NCBI GenBank assembly: GCA_963281255.1
Contig: OY725505.1
Coordinates: 186,001 to 250,000 of the forward strand
Direction of reading: 5' to 3'
DNA length: 64,000 nt
Source: Aphrocallistes beatrix
Taxonomy: Eukaryota > Porifera > Hexactinellida > Sceptrulophora > Aphrocallistidae
A program made the position numbers and the translations under genes. Below, one piece after another: positions 36,601-47,704 of the stretch. The notes under the pieces are model-generated. The model was not told the DNA's origin. It saw nothing but the letters and a program-made list of their open reading frames with translations, and ran no database searches. The stretch's first letter is position 1. Each line of letters begins with the position of its first letter.

Positions 36601-38681
36601 TTAGAAAAAAGCAAGAATTAGAAAAATCTCGCCGTTAAATTTGTCATAAAGTTAGGGGTCGTTCAAACGTTACGTAACGCTTCCAAGGGGGGTACGGTGG
36701 GAGGGAGATGGATCAAACTTGTCTTCTTCGCCAGTTCCGTTAAATTCATTCTGGACAGCTGGCGGCGTATAAGGTAGGTTAGGGTCTGTGCATGGATGCT
36801 ATCTGAACCTCGAATGAGGGATGCAAATAAGGAAGCATTTACCGGGACCAGAGTCAGTTGTTTCAACTCTTCGTGTGGTAACAAAGTGTGACAGTCCTAC
36901 ATTTTAATATTACAAGCTAAGTTGACTAATTCATTGAAAGATGATGAAGAATAATGAATTATTCAATTCATAAATTATTCAAAATCTCAAACATTAGTGC
37001 AGATTATATGCCCAAAAGTGGTTAAAAGGTTGCTCATGTTATTTACCTCTAACATTGCTCAGTCCCTAAGCGAAATATCAAATATTTTTTTCATTATTTT
37101 AGTTTCAAATTTTGAGTAATTCATTGATAATTCATGAATTAGTCAACTTAGATTATAAGATGGTTAAAAAGCGTGACAAAGTTAGGGGGTGTCTAAAATC
37201 AGAGAATTTTCCGTTATGTAACGTTCGAAAGAACCCTTAATTAAGCTTATATATTACCATGTAAGGAAGTATCCATACCAGAATCTTCGTCTGCTGGAGT
37301 GACAACTATATAAGTTAAAGTTTCATCTTTCAAATCGTCTTCATGGCTCAACTCTTCATTACGAATGGATACGTTCTCAATTGGGGGTGGGGGTGGGAAT
37401 TCTAGGTATGCAAGGGGACTTCTCTGAGAATTGTTTGCAATAGGATCAGGTTGTGTGAGGAATTTGGGTGGGGCTATCGGTGATACGTTTGATTCAGGGG
37501 TGTGGTATTCCTCTGGAGATGATGGAGGGTTGGGGTTTGACTGTGTAAGAAACTTACATAAAATAATCCTATTTATAAGACTAAATGTATTAGGAGAAGG
37601 AAAATTTCTTCTTAATGTACAATATTATTGAGCAACTTTTGTAACTTAATGCAAGTTCCAGTCGTTTCAGATCTCTCCGATATATAAGTAATCTTTCTAA
37701 TACAGTCAACTCGGCTTAATCGGGACAAGTCTCCAGGAACGGAATGGTTCCCATACATAGAAGCTAATACTAAATTGCATTGGTTAATTGGGAACTCCTT
37801 AATCGGGACAAATATTCGGGACCAAATGTCCCAATTAAGCGGAGTCACCTGTATATAGAGTCGACTCCGCTTAATCGGGTCACATCGGTCAGAGGACATT
37901 TTGCCCAGATTAAGCGGAGAACCCTATTAACTGAAAATATTTTGTATTAGCTTCTATGTGTGAGAGCTATTCCGATCCTGCCAAAAGTGACCCTATTAAG
38001 CGGAGGCACCTGTATAATCAAGTTTGAGGAATTTCTCCTTGTAAAATATTCAAAATTCGAGTGCAAAGCACCCATACAAATAATTCCTACATAAATCAAA
38101 CTTACACTCAGGCTTTCTGCTTGTTCTTCAGTGGAGGAGGATGGAACATCAGAAATGTAATCCTGTCTCGGATACAACACACTCCTCTGCTCAACAAGCG
38201 GACTACTATGACTCCTCCCTACTGCATTCCTGGTCACACTTAACATAGGATTCTCCAGGAACACAGAATTATTCGACCTTAAATCCGTTGAGTTGGCACT
38301 GGAGGTGTTAGAATCTACACTCACAAAACTGAGACCTGAAAGGCTGATGACACTGTCTGTTGGTTGGAGGTGTGAAAGAGTTGGGCCGTCAATGAGAATA
38401 TTATCCACTGGATGGATATAGGGAGGGTCGAAAGTACCAGATTCAAGGCTAGAAGTAAGAAATATTATATAAATTCCATTTTAGAACTGATGAAACCCAT
38501 TCTAATACACTTAAACAAGATGTCCCTTTATTAGAATGTCCGCTTCACCGTTTTTGAGAAATTAATTATAATCAGCAGGTACCAAAATCTTAAACCGAAA
38601 TTAATATCCCATCCAAAACCTCCAGATTCAAGTAATGTCATTATTTCTAGTAGTATTTTAAATTTTATTCGCAAAGGTGCA

Positions 38682-38717
<36 letters not shown>

Positions 38718-40311
38718 TATATACGTATCAGCATTTTCAAATAAGGGGAAAATGGAGAACATTGGCGCAGGCTGACCTATTATGAATGGACACCCCAAAA
38801 TGACCCTATATGCGTCTACAATGGTCAATACATGTTCAAAATGATAGGAACTCACTCTGTATCATTGCTTGAACGTGAATCCACAAGCCTGACATGTTCT
38901 GTAGAGAGTCTGGCTCTGGATTTCGACAGTCTAGCTCTGCGTGGAGGTTCGGAACCCGGGGCTTGTTCACGAACTAACACAAAACTAAAGTCGTAGCCAC
39001 ATTCTCTCAACGCGGCCAGTGCTAAGTCATCCTGGCCGATCGGTATACGTCTTGAGGCCATACCGGTGCCCGGCGAAAAAGCCTGTAAAGCGAATTTTTC
39101 TGCCGATTCACTCACTCGCATTGAGCGTAAAACCAACTCGGTGACCTTGTTACAACTTGTCTTAGTATCTATATGCAAAGTTTTGTAGTCACATCCCGGG
39201 ACAACATTATTCGAATACACTTTGATAGCTGTACCCGCTCTTGCTAATAGTTTAAAATAGGAGACTAGTCCATTCGATTTCTGAAGTATATGCAAAGGGA
39301 TTACGTCATCTCTTAATTCTCTCGTGTCAGTGTTGATGTCTACACTGGCGATGTAGAAAAGGTTTGGGTCTCTCCTTACGTTAGAAGGATTCATCTGAAT
39401 GATGCGATCGATTACCTACAAAATTATTAACTTTAGTACAGTACATCCTCGCTAATCCGAACAGCTCTGTTCCAATGTTCGAAAAAATCGTTCGGATTAG
39501 TGAATTTGTTCCAACTAGTGAAATAACACTAATTCAATAGGGCATTAATTACAATAAATTGTATTGTTAGAATATTAAAGATATTATTTCGCTATGATTG
39601 CTTATTTAACGAGGTTTCTCAATCTTAATGATAAATATAAGTTTATAAACGTTTATTCAAATCATAGAGGCGAATAAAATTATATTTTGGGTGTTCGGAT
39701 TTTAAGAATGAAGTGTTCGGATTAGCGAGGGTGTACTGTAATATCAATATAAAGTGTATATCAAATATAATACAACTCTATTTCTTATGATGAATTAGTA
39801 ATTAATTTTGTCAATTCATTATTCGTTCATCAGAAAGGTTTGCTAGCAAAAAGACTACACAAAACTAATTACAAACAAATTAACTAACCTTTGGTAAAAG
39901 CTTCCCACACGACATAGAGCTAGAAACCTCAAACAAACACATCTCTGGTTTGACACGGATATCATTCAAGTTCGGTGTACTCTCTGGACTGGACAGGAAC
40001 ATACTAATGTCTATTTTTATGTTGAAAGTCCCGTTCAGTTTTATTGGAGAGGGCGAAGAGGCAGTTTTGGGAGGAAATTGTTGCGGGGCTAAGCTTGAAA
40101 CGGTTGATGGTCGACTTATTTCAAGCAAATTTGTGTCTGTTGTTTTGTTTGTTCTTAGTAGAGCGATCGTTTTGGACTTTTGAAGGTTTGAGCCTGCGAA
40201 TTGTCCACTTTGTGGGGTGATAATTTTCGCATTTGGGGTAGCACCTGAAATGCTCCTTCTCCGTGTGAGTTTCCTATTGCGCAAACTGAAATTGGGCTTC
40301 CCAGAGAACAT
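33614..40311 (-). CDS. protein with two Ras-association-like domains, a PDZ domain and C-terminal coiled coil
   Basis: Exons: 39889-40311, 38856-39415, 38106-38448, 37279-37540, 35963-36241, 35142-35557, 34451-34577, 33614-34104 (2901 nt, 966 aa, in frame). After a basic Ser-rich start (RNRKLTRRRS), a first ubiquitin-like/RA-like unit runs from FNIKIDISMF through CLFEVSSSMSCGKLLPKVID to IPLHILQKS. A second runs from TAIKVYSNNVVPGCDYKTLH to YDFSFVLVRE. A long Pro/Ser-rich linker follows (FPPPPPIENV). The PDZ is LGLGMSLLDVGSGLLIVQTL, IQPGDLLVEVNNRLV, IRSCIGPVRLVLARE. The last two exons form a coiled coil with two CxxC pairs (CIDCKVK, CIECANK). The parts recall Rap/Ras effectors such as afadin and RADIL, but FHA and DIL domains are not seen. 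A 5' mini-exon at 41488-41496 (Met-Lys-Lys, GTGAGT donor) joins in phase to an acceptor before 40320, so the true start may lie there. Confidence 0.75.
34236..34399 (+). mobile_element. MITE family A copy
   Basis: 164 bp with two internal deletions; ends TACAATCGACTCCGCTTATC and AGCGGAGTCGACTGTA. About half of the 346-bp intron 34105-34450. Confidence 0.9.
34817..34936. repeat. TTTTGATCAGAAA inverted-repeat MITE, copy 2
   Basis: ATGTTTTGATCAGAAAATAT left and ATATTTTCTGATCAAAATAT right. Intronic, followed directly by a TTGCCAAC-type repeat at 34947-35043. Confidence 0.75.
34947..35043. repeat. TTGCCAAC-type repeat, copy 4 (right half)
   Basis: TTTTGGAACGTTTCGCGGGA through GGGACGTCCCGCCGAAAACG to CAGCTGGCAAGTATGTA matches the right half of 26367-26563. 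Confidence 0.7.
35557..35700. mobile_element. TATTTATAG-type element end supplying a splice acceptor
   Basis: Read on the minus strand it matches the right end of the element at 43896-44115: AAACCTTAGAAGTGTGGGGT, then CTATAAATAG and AATGACTCCAGGTAATT. The AG in ACTCCAG is the acceptor of PDZ exon 35142-35557. Confidence 0.6.
35761..35945. mobile_element. MITE with CAGTCAGGGTCGCTTATT ends
   Basis: 185 bp; left CAGTCAGGGTCGCTTATTGT, right ATAAGCGACCCTGACTG, interior ATTATGAACC-type repeats. It ends only about 18 bp from the donor of exon 35963-36241. Confidence 0.85.
36655..37240. repeat. long inverted-repeat element (GTTACGTAACG ends)
   Basis: Left GGGTCGTTCAAACGTTACGT, right TTATGTAACGTTCGAAAGAA; internal inverted pair around 36905 and 37140 (TTGACTAATTCATTGA). 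Related right-end text at 27359-27400 (GTCTAAAATCAGAGAGTTTC). The ORF at 36663-36884 lies inside and is not called. Confidence 0.6.
37701..37853 (+). mobile_element. MITE family A subfamily 2
   Basis: 153 bp; TACAGTCAACTCGGCTTAAT to AATTAAGCGGAGTCACCTGTA. Intronic in the RA/PDZ gene, abutting the next copy. Confidence 0.88.
37856..38014 (+). mobile_element. MITE family A subfamily 1, abutting a subfamily 2 copy
   Basis: 159 bp; AGAGTCGACTCCGCTTAATC to AAGCGGAGGCACCTGTA. Starts within 3 bp of the preceding copy's end, so one probably inserted at the TA flank of the other. Confidence 0.88.
38686..38716. repeat. (AT)n microsatellite
   Basis: About 30 bp of pure AT dinucleotide in an RA/PDZ-gene intron. 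Confidence 0.9.
39439..39738. mobile_element. MITE with CAGTACATCCTCGCTAATCC ends
   Basis: 300 bp; left CAGTACATCCTCGCTAATCC, right GGATTAGCGAGGGTGTACTG, TA flanks. Intronic between the two RA-encoding exons. pogo/Tigger-like ends. Confidence 0.85.
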
Positions 40312-40320
40312 CTTTGTCAA

Positions 40321-43049
40321 CTAAATTATCAAAAATTGAATCTATATGATACTTTTATAGCAAAACTGGCTTGAATTCCAGTAATAACTGTGAACACGGA
40401 CACTTCTAATTTCAATATGTATGAATTTAAACAATTAAATTCTGTATATATCAATTGTACATAGTTAGTCCAACAATTATGTACCTCAGTGTACCAGGCT
40501 CCATGGCATTGTCTCACAAAACTAATTAATAATGTACAATAGTAGATGTGCGACATTGTTGTTGGAACTTTGTACTTCAAAGTTGCGTAATAAATATGTA
40601 TATACATAAACATCTTAATGAGAATTTGATTAGGTGGTCATTTTGGTTATAATTTGGTGGTGTACATCAATAACTTAATTAACGTGCGTAACCTAATTCG
40701 ATAAATGAAGTTAAGTTAAAATTTATGCCACGCAACATAAGGTTATGCTAACGGTACAGCAAAAAATAACGTATTGCGCAACAGAAAATGATACATAAAT
40801 CATTTTGGAATAAATGTCAAGTTTTCGAGGCTGAAATACTAACAAGTTTTTCCCATTAGCCAAATGGGTATTTAGAAATTAATATATACGACACTTACAT
40901 GCTAAAAGTCGAGATTTTGGCAAATAAGACTTTAAAAATGATATATTTAAATTCTTTCATACAAACGTTGCTTTATATAATAGCAAAGGACAAGCCATGA
41001 TAATGCAGTTATCTGAGTTTTAAGGCCTCTCTTTGATGCAATGTTAATCAGACAGTGATGGAAATTAATAAGATGCATGTGCGAAATCAAATCAAAAGAA
41101 GTGAGAAATTAATTAGAATTGGGAAGAAGAATGTCAAAGTCTAATAATATATTTCGAATTCGTTAGAAAACACGATTTATTCTCAATTATGTGTGTTGGA
41201 ACATGAACTCGAATTCTTCCTTCTAAGTATTTGATGGTGAAACTTAACGAGTAGATATCCTATTTCCTCGAAGTATATAATACCGTTAAAATCTGAAAAC
41301 AATATGGAAATATATGTATATATGTATATGAACTATCCTTGATTTACTCAATTGAATTATGCAAATCAAGGTATTTTGTATACATATGTATGTAGTGGTT
41401 GCTGAAAAAGAAAAACGAATCAAAAATAATTCTGCTCACCTTACACTTTTATACAAAAAATAATAAATATACAAATGTAAAACTCACCTTCTTCATGTTA
41501 ACTCACAAAAATTCTTTATCAGTAAAATCATAAAGTAGATAGAATATCAAAAGAAACCAGTTTTATATTGGGCATATAATATAAATAAATTTAAATTAGG
41601 CCAATATTGAAAGGGAATAGCGTGCTGATAGCCTTAACATCTGCAGTACACATATATTGAGTAATTAGATGTCTCCGATAACTCGCTTAGTAGACGATAG
41701 ACTATAATCAATTTTATAGTAAGACATGGAGATATTATACGGCAAAGAGAAATGTGATTTCTCTTGTGTTGTGTATGTGTGTGTGTGATTAAAGTGCGTT
41801 TGATGCGTAAGGGAATATTAAGCGGTGCTGGAATATGCTTATACTTTGGAATGTATGCAATTGGAAGTGGTATTTTAAAATTAATCAATTTCCATTTGTG
41901 TTAGCTAAAATGTTTTAAACATACACAGAATCCAATTCGGACTTATCAAAAGTAACGTTTCCATAATTTTCGCTCCTTAATAAGGCAAATAAATCTACTG
42001 TTTGAATCGACGAATTTCACAAATATTTTATTCTCTCTCGTATGCATATTCCTAAATATTCGAAAACACAGGATATAAATGAAAACAGAGGATATATATA
42101 TTCCTAACTCAGCTGTGGATAAACCACTTATCTGTCTCGGTCGATTCTTGTGGACGGACATAAGAGTTCATTGCCTACCTAAAAACCTGACAATTACAAC
42201 GTTGCGATTGTTTTGAAAGTACAAACGTATTTGGCGCGTGAAATCGAGATGAAAAAGCTAGGCACAGAACAACTAACACAAACGCAAGCATTAACAAATC
42301 CAACTAAATTAGTAAATTAAATTGAATGAACTGTCTTATATCATTTTTGCAAAAGGACTAATGCAAGCAAAAGATGCCACAAAAAGTGAATCGTTTTGGG
42401 AGAAAGACCCAGTTTGCATATGGAAGGGAAGATAGCTAATTTGCATCTTTCTTCCATTAATTGAATAGAGAAACAAACGGAAAGTTTAAAGTATAGTGAA
42501 CACTACAAAAAGACCTCATCTGTGAAGCCAGGAGAGTTATACGAATTGACATTAAACTAATTATGAAGGGGTTCTCAGATTAATTAATTAGGACAAAATA
42601 GTAGTTGACACGTTGTTCAGATAATTGTGTCCTGGAAATTGGCTAGCCATTCAGACTAATACAGGACCATGTAGGTTTAAAATTGAAGGATTGCAGATGT
42701 ATGAACCGCGAATAAATTCGTAGTAATGCGAAAACATCAAAATTTCCCTCTGGGATTAGTCGCCAAATATAGTTTCGTGATGTGACACATCATCTTTGAA
42801 TAAATTAAAAAGTTATTTTGTGCGCGTCATAAAATTATTAACCTTCGAATGCGCATTGGGGTAAATCCTATTTATAGTAACTACCCCAGTTTTTATATGG
42901 CTTCCCTACTAAGAATAGCTTAAACCGGAAATGACGATACAACTTTCCTAGGCGACGAAGGGTTTTAATATATACGTACATGCTTTTAAAAAATTATTTT
43001 TCAAGGTTATTTAAGGGATATATATATATATATACTATATATGTATATA
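40321..43049. other. upstream region of the RA/PDZ gene, no gene recognised
   Basis: AT-rich. Possible 5' mini-exon at 41488-41496. Partial copy of the TATTTATAG-type element at about 42858-42950 (GGGGTAAATCCTATTTATAG). No credible long ORF on either strand. Confidence 0.5.
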
Positions 43050-43236
43050 CAGTAGAACTCGGTTAGTACGTACCCCTCTGGGAAGCGGAAAAAAGTTCGT
43101 ACTATCCGTAAGTACGTACTAACCGAGTTGATATTACATAGGAATCTATATAATAAATGAATTTTCGTTCAGAGAAATGAGTACGTACTAAGCCGAAGTA
43201 CGTTGTATCCCGAGTACGTACTAACCGAGTTCTACT
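43050..43236. mobile_element. MITE family B (CAGTAGAACTCGGTTAGTAC), copy 1
   Basis: 187 bp; left CAGTAGAACTCGGTTAGTAC, right GTACGTACTAACCGAGTTCT, flanked by TA. Interior GTACGTACT units. A second copy interrupts the transposase at 62793-62949. Confidence 0.88.
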
Positions 43237-43895
43237 ATAATATTATTAATTAGCTAATTAGCTTTACAATAAAATAAAATAATCGTTTTCATGATTAGTT
43301 TTCCGAAACTGATTGTCACAAAAATAATTCTGATTCTCCTTACACTTGTAAATTGAGACATAGATTACAGCATACCAATTAATTAATGTATAAAATCAAA
43401 TTTTAAAATTTATGTCCACGCACAATCTTGCCCAATATGTCATAAGGTAAAAGATACTTTCAAAAATAAAATTTGAATTAATATGGCTATGTAAGGAGCA
43501 CATTAGCAGACCAACTTTCTATTTCAATCACCCAGACGGACACACGAGGTTATGAGGAGTATGTCATCATGCACCTGTTGAGTATATCACGATCTGCACC
43601 TAGAACGGAGTGCTTGAAATTAATTGTTGGATATTATTTTCACTCAAGGGGTGTGTTCTAACTTCAAAAATTTAATAAAAATTTGATAAAAATGTAATCA
43701 AATTTACAACCTTGAACTCAGCTACAATTCATTATTAAATAAGGATGTTTTTGCACAGAATTCAGAATAATTTGGAATAAAAAAAAATCACCTAGCTATT
43801 GTTCTAAGTTGAATCGTGACAATATAGTAAAAAAAGGAAAACTTTTTGGTGCAGTTTGGTTTATAATAAACGCTGGTTAAAAACCCAAGTTAGCT
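43237..43895. other. AT-rich spacer
   Basis: No ORF, RNA or repeat recognised. Confidence 0.4.
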
Positions 43896-44115
43896 AGCCA
43901 TGGGGTAATTTCTATTTATAGTAACTACCCCGCATTTAGATTGCTTCCCCGCCTAAAAATGATTTAACCGGAAATGACTAAGCAACATTCCTAGGATTAG
44001 GTCGAGTTAACTCTTAAATGGCGCTAGATTCTCATTTCCAATTTTAAGTCATTTTGGGCGGGCAAACCTTAGAAGTGTGGGGTCGTTCCTATAAATAGAA
44101 ATGACTCCAGGTAAT
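43896..44115. mobile_element. inverted-repeat element with TTTCTATTTATAG ends, reference copy
   Basis: Left GGGGTAATTTCTATTTATAG, right CTATAAATAGAAATGACTCC; internal AACCGGAAATGACTAAG and TTAAGTCATTTTGGGCGGG. Partial copies at about 35557-35700, 36285-36355, 42858-42950, 55225-55285 and 59245-59330. Confidence 0.75.
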
Positions 44116-44229
44116 TTAAGATAAATAGAAACGAAATACATTTTCGTCTGTTTTTAATAGCTATGTTATATACATAAATCTAGCAAATACTAGCAAAGAT
44201 TACTAAATGATAAAATGTCAAAAAAAATG

Positions 44230-45075
44230 CTAAACAACTTGCATAATATGCTCTAAAGGTTTCCTCAGAGAATCACCATCTCTGTAAGGCACTGTAGCGT
44301 CTAGAGCTGGAAACCCGACTGGTATCAGAAACAGCACACGTTCATTATCAGGACGGTTACACAGTACCCTGATAGCATTCTCAGATCCCATAGGGGTGCT
44401 TACGAGTGAAGTTAAATTGGCGTTATGAATCGCCGTAATAAAAATCCCCGTTGCAATACAAACACTTTCCATTGGATAATAATGCGCTATTTTGTCACCA
44501 CCCATCCGATCCACACCAAACTGTTGTTTCAACACAATGACCAGATAAGCTGCTTCTTCCAGATAAGGCTTAACGACCTCGTTATCAACATGCAAAATCC
44601 CCATCATGGGGCCTAAGTCCTGTACCCATTCATGACTCATCCTGTGATCGTAATTCACTCTCTCTTCCTTTTCGATTATCTCGCGAAGTTGAGACCTTAC
44701 ATCTTGATCTTTCACTATCACAAATGTCCAAGGTTGGCAATGGGCCCCACTTGGTCCAGTGCCAGCTGCTAAAATGCAGTTTTGTACCACTTCGATTGGT
44801 ACTGGATCTTTGCTGAAGAAACGCATTGTACGTCTTTGGTTCATGAAATGATAGAAAGTCTGTGAACGTTGGATTATGCTAGCTTCTGGGATGCGTTCAT
44901 GACTGAATGGGACATGGATATATTCTTGTGTTTTCGTAGGTAAATCTGAAACTTGTTTTGAAACGAAAGGAAAAATCGAATCTGTGCTGCTATTAGCTTT
45001 ACGTCCATCAGAATTTAGAGAAAAAGTGAAGTAAAACAGGATTAATATCGGCAAACTAGCGGATAGGAATCCCAT
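44230..45075 (-). CDS. IYD: iodotyrosine deiodinase (halotyrosine dehalogenase)
   Basis: Single exon, 281 aa from the ATG at 45075 (human IYD about 289). That ATG starts a membrane anchor (MGFLSASLPILILFYFTFSL); the ORF is open further upstream without a recognisable sequence. The nitroreductase-fold domain has the FMN-binding QRRTMRFFS and GTGPSGAHCQPWTFVIVKD. The lid residues known to hold the substrate zwitterion in vertebrate IYD (Glu and Tyr in EERVNY, Lys in VVKPYL) are kept. The C-terminus PVGFPALDATVPYRD and RKPLEHIM matches the family. The enzyme uses FMN and reductant to strip iodide (or bromide/chloride) from halotyrosines. An insertion of a few residues lies between WVQDLG and VKPYLEEAAY. 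Lack of introns contrasts with the multi-exon genes nearby and may reflect ancestral intron loss or retroposition. Confidence 0.93.
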   Translation of the reverse strand: MGFLSASLPILILFYFTFSLNSDGRKANSSTDSIFPFVSKQVSDLPTKTQEYIHVPFSHERIPEASIIQRSQTFYHFMNQRRTMRFFSKDPVPIEVVQNCILAAGTGPSGAHCQPWTFVIVKDQDVRSQLREIIEKEERVNYDHRMSHEWVQDLGPMMGILHVDNEVVKPYLEEAAYLVIVLKQQFGVDRMGGDKIAHYYPMESVCIATGIFITAIHNANLTSLVSTPMGSENAIRVLCNRPDNERVLFLIPVGFPALDATVPYRDGDSLRKPLEHIMQVV

Positions 45076-45275
45076 TATGAAGAAGTTTGTGTTTTCCAAA
45101 GAGAGTAGGTATATAAAATAACTGAATAAATTGTAGAACAATCCCATACCTTTCAATCTAATTTGATTATGTAAGGCTGTAAGTGTATAAGTCTTAATCA
45201 AATTATAATATATACTTGTACAGGTGCATGTGAAAGAGGATGTCACCAACATTTGATTAGACATAAAAATTCCAT

Positions 45276-46176
45276 TAAGATTTGATAACTAATAACAAAG
45301 TATTAGTTTCTACAAACACTGAAAAGAATTAGCATACGTATTTAGAGGAATATATTATAATATATTCATTTTGAATGTATTACAATAATCCACCTTACAG
45401 GTACCATCTGAATTATCAGGCATAGCAGGTGGGCAGATAGCTATGTAGCCTTGTATTATTGAAAGTTTTAACATCTGTGTTATGAATCTCGAGACACGGT
45501 GCCAGTCGTAGAAAGAGAGTTTAGTGACTTGCGATATGAGATTTCATCGAGAGTCCATTTTTCCATGGATTATTGCCGTATTAAATTTCAATAATCATTT
45601 ATGAATTAAAATCAGGTCAAAGGGGACTGAAGTTTGGAGTATTTCAAAGCTGTAATTAGTGATGCGTCCTCTTAGAACATAATACATACAAATGTAAGAA
45701 ATCTCAGTTAATCTTCCAGAAGTGTTTAAAAAAGAGACTATATTTTGATCAGAAATAAAGGAATTTGTATTAATTAGTATTGAAATTCCATATTTCTGAT
45801 CTAAGTTCTCTAATGAGACAAAAGTTCGGAGACGAAAATTCCGGCGACGAAATGTCCTAGCGACGAAATGTCCGATTACCAAAATATACAGTCTCACTTA
45901 AAAGTATCCTCACTTAATAGCATCTATACTTCGTAATTCTTTTTTTAAAGGTATTTAAAACAAAGATAATAAAAGAATTTCTATTAGAAACGTTATTCAA
46001 AATTGGTTCTATGCAAGACAATGGCCAGGATGTAAGAGTAAAATGGTGGAGCCATTCAAATTGAAGGATACCATTATAAGCATTGTAATTGCGGCGTTTC
46101 AAAAATAGTCACTATTCTGCACAAGAATATATAGATTGATTTTAAAAATATTTTGTCATATTTAATCCTGCATTAA
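45276..46176. other. divergent spacer IYD (-) / Frizzled-like 1 (+)
   Basis: Contains a third TTTTGATCAGAAA repeat at 45733-45897, itself interrupted by about 70 bp of CGGAGACGAAAATTCCGGCG-like sequence. No gene seen. Confidence 0.5.
45733..45897. repeat. TTTTGATCAGAAA inverted-repeat MITE, copy 3 (chimeric)
   Basis: The left arm AGAGACTATATTTTGATCAG and right AAAATATACAGTCTC match copy 1. The middle is replaced by GACGAAATGTCC repeats. Confidence 0.7.
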
Positions 46177-47625
46177 ATGGAAGAAATAACTCTACCAGAA
46201 TCAGAAAGAAAATCGACTCATGAAAATGAGGAAACAAGAAAAATTAAAAACAAGATTTCTCGAATTTCAAACAAGAAAAATTTCTGTTACACTATATTCG
46301 CCATAGCGGTCATAATATTCTGTATATCTATACCAACTCTTTCGCTCACATCTCTATTCGTTACAATTATTTTTATACCGAATCGTCATAATATTCAAAG
46401 CTCAATTGGAACTGAGATATTCCGCAGAATCAAAGAAAACCCTAGTTTACCTGCTACCTTTAACAACTGCCAATTTACAATAGAGAATTTCACAACTTGT
46501 GATTTCCCATTAGATTGGCATCCATGCGGGCATGGATGTTCAACATTCCAGCATGCTACCTTAGCAACCATTGATATATTTGGCATCATACTTAGTTTTG
46601 TAAACCTCTTTTCATGGATTCTTCTGAAAAAAGTATTCGTATTTACACATTTTGGGATTTTTATCGTAGCTTGCATACTAACTGTCCAACTGTACACTTA
46701 TTCAATTATTGACATAGTTGGTCCCAACTACTATTTGAGTCGAGGAGAAAATCTGGGAGTGATGGCAACCGCAAAGTTTCATCAAGACAGGGTGCAATCT
46801 TTCGTGATTGCCATTTACATATCAAATTTTATATGGTTTTTATGGTTATTGTTCAGTCTATTCAACATTTTCCTCTGCGTGATCTTCCCAACAATGCTTA
46901 TAGGCAACCAAAAGCGCAGAATCAAGAGAATAATTCCGTGGATGGAGATATCGAGTACATTTATATGTATCATCATAGTCCAAATTGCTACAACACTCAA
47001 CTCAAACAAGTATGAATTCTATCCATTTTCAGATACAATTATCACGTCTCATAACGAGATCATCGACTCAACACACGCTTTCACACTGCTCCATTTCATC
47101 GGTGTACTCACACTAGCCTTGCTAATCCCATGTCTCATACAGATGGACAGTTTCAAAGCTATCCTGAAAGGCGAGTCAACAACAACGTTAAGCACTCTCG
47201 AAAAAAGGTTTATAATATTCCTGTTAGTACTCATGCCGTGCGTTATGATGAGTCATTCGATCAATATTTGGTTCAGTTATGTATTCGAAGAGTGGACTCG
47301 AAATGTTTATGATACTATGATATGTCAAAACCTAGCTAGTCTATCAACAACACAAATGACATCGGGCGAAAACATATATGAATCAGATTGGACAGAAATT
47401 TGCCAGGATTCTGATAAATATGACACAATATTTCCTAGCGCTATATTCATCATGACTGCCGTTTTCAAAAGGCTGATAATTTTTGTCGGGCTTCTAGTCA
47501 CGATGCCGAATGGATTCTTCTTCAACTTGAAAGACAATATCAAGATTTGCACCTCAAAAAAGTCCAAAAAAGTTTTTCAAGCAACTCAACGATGGATAAT
47601 AATTGAAAACACCCATCGAGTATAG
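46177..47625 (+). CDS. Frizzled/Smoothened-like seven-transmembrane receptor 1, no cysteine-rich domain
   Basis: Single exon, 482 aa. Basic N-terminus (1-34), a first hydrophobic segment about 37-66, then a short extracellular part with clustered Cys (NNCQF, TTCDF, HPCGHGCSTF at 98-123), then seven membrane spans at about 129-151, 155-181, 208-237, 254-274, 301-323, 344-370 and 419-444. LSTLEKRFIIFLLVLM before the sixth span and WFSYVFEEWTRN after it resemble the class F motif with EKL and the span before the third extracellular loop. The HPCGHGC motif next to span 1 resembles the Cys-rich hinge that follows the Frizzled CRD. There is no Wnt-binding CRD and no KTxxxW motif. Such CRD-less class F-like receptors are known from sponges and amoebae; assignment is by eye. 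Its closest visible relative is the neighbouring gene at 48521-50050. Confidence 0.65.
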   Translation: MEEITLPESERKSTHENEETRKIKNKISRISNKKNFCYTIFAIAVIIFCISIPTLSLTSLFVTIIFIPNRHNIQSSIGTEIFRRIKENPSLPATFNNCQFTIENFTTCDFPLDWHPCGHGCSTFQHATLATIDIFGIILSFVNLFSWILLKKVFVFTHFGIFIVACILTVQLYTYSIIDIVGPNYYLSRGENLGVMATAKFHQDRVQSFVIAIYISNFIWFLWLLFSLFNIFLCVIFPTMLIGNQKRRIKRIIPWMEISSTFICIIIVQIATTLNSNKYEFYPFSDTIITSHNEIIDSTHAFTLLHFIGVLTLALLIPCLIQMDSFKAILKGESTTTLSTLEKRFIIFLLVLMPCVMMSHSINIWFSYVFEEWTRNVYDTMICQNLASLSTTQMTSGENIYESDWTEICQDSDKYDTIFPSAIFIMTAVFKRLIIFVGLLVTMPNGFFFNLKDNIKICTSKKSKKVFQATQRWIIIENTHRV

Positions 47626-47704
47626 CCAATACGTTCAAATGTGGATTACTATGGATATATTAAAAAAGTATATATACTAGAAAATGAGTTAGGAACTCCA
47701 TATA

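Noticed and set aside
36663-36884. 73-aa minus-strand ORF that looks protein-like (HEELKQLTLVPVNASLFASL)
   Set aside because: It lies wholly within an inverted-repeat element in an intron; no in-phase splice sites join it to the RA/PDZ exons, which already splice cleanly across it.
25264-40311. One giant RA-PDZ-coiled coil-FERM gene
   Set aside because: The coiled-coil exon has an in-frame stop at 33614 with no donor before it, and the FERM ORF has its own ATG and 5' flank at 32495.
44230-45075. Bacterial contamination (nitroreductase)
   Set aside because: The protein has the animal IYD membrane anchor and lid residues, and it is embedded among spliced animal genes and MITEs seen elsewhere in the window.
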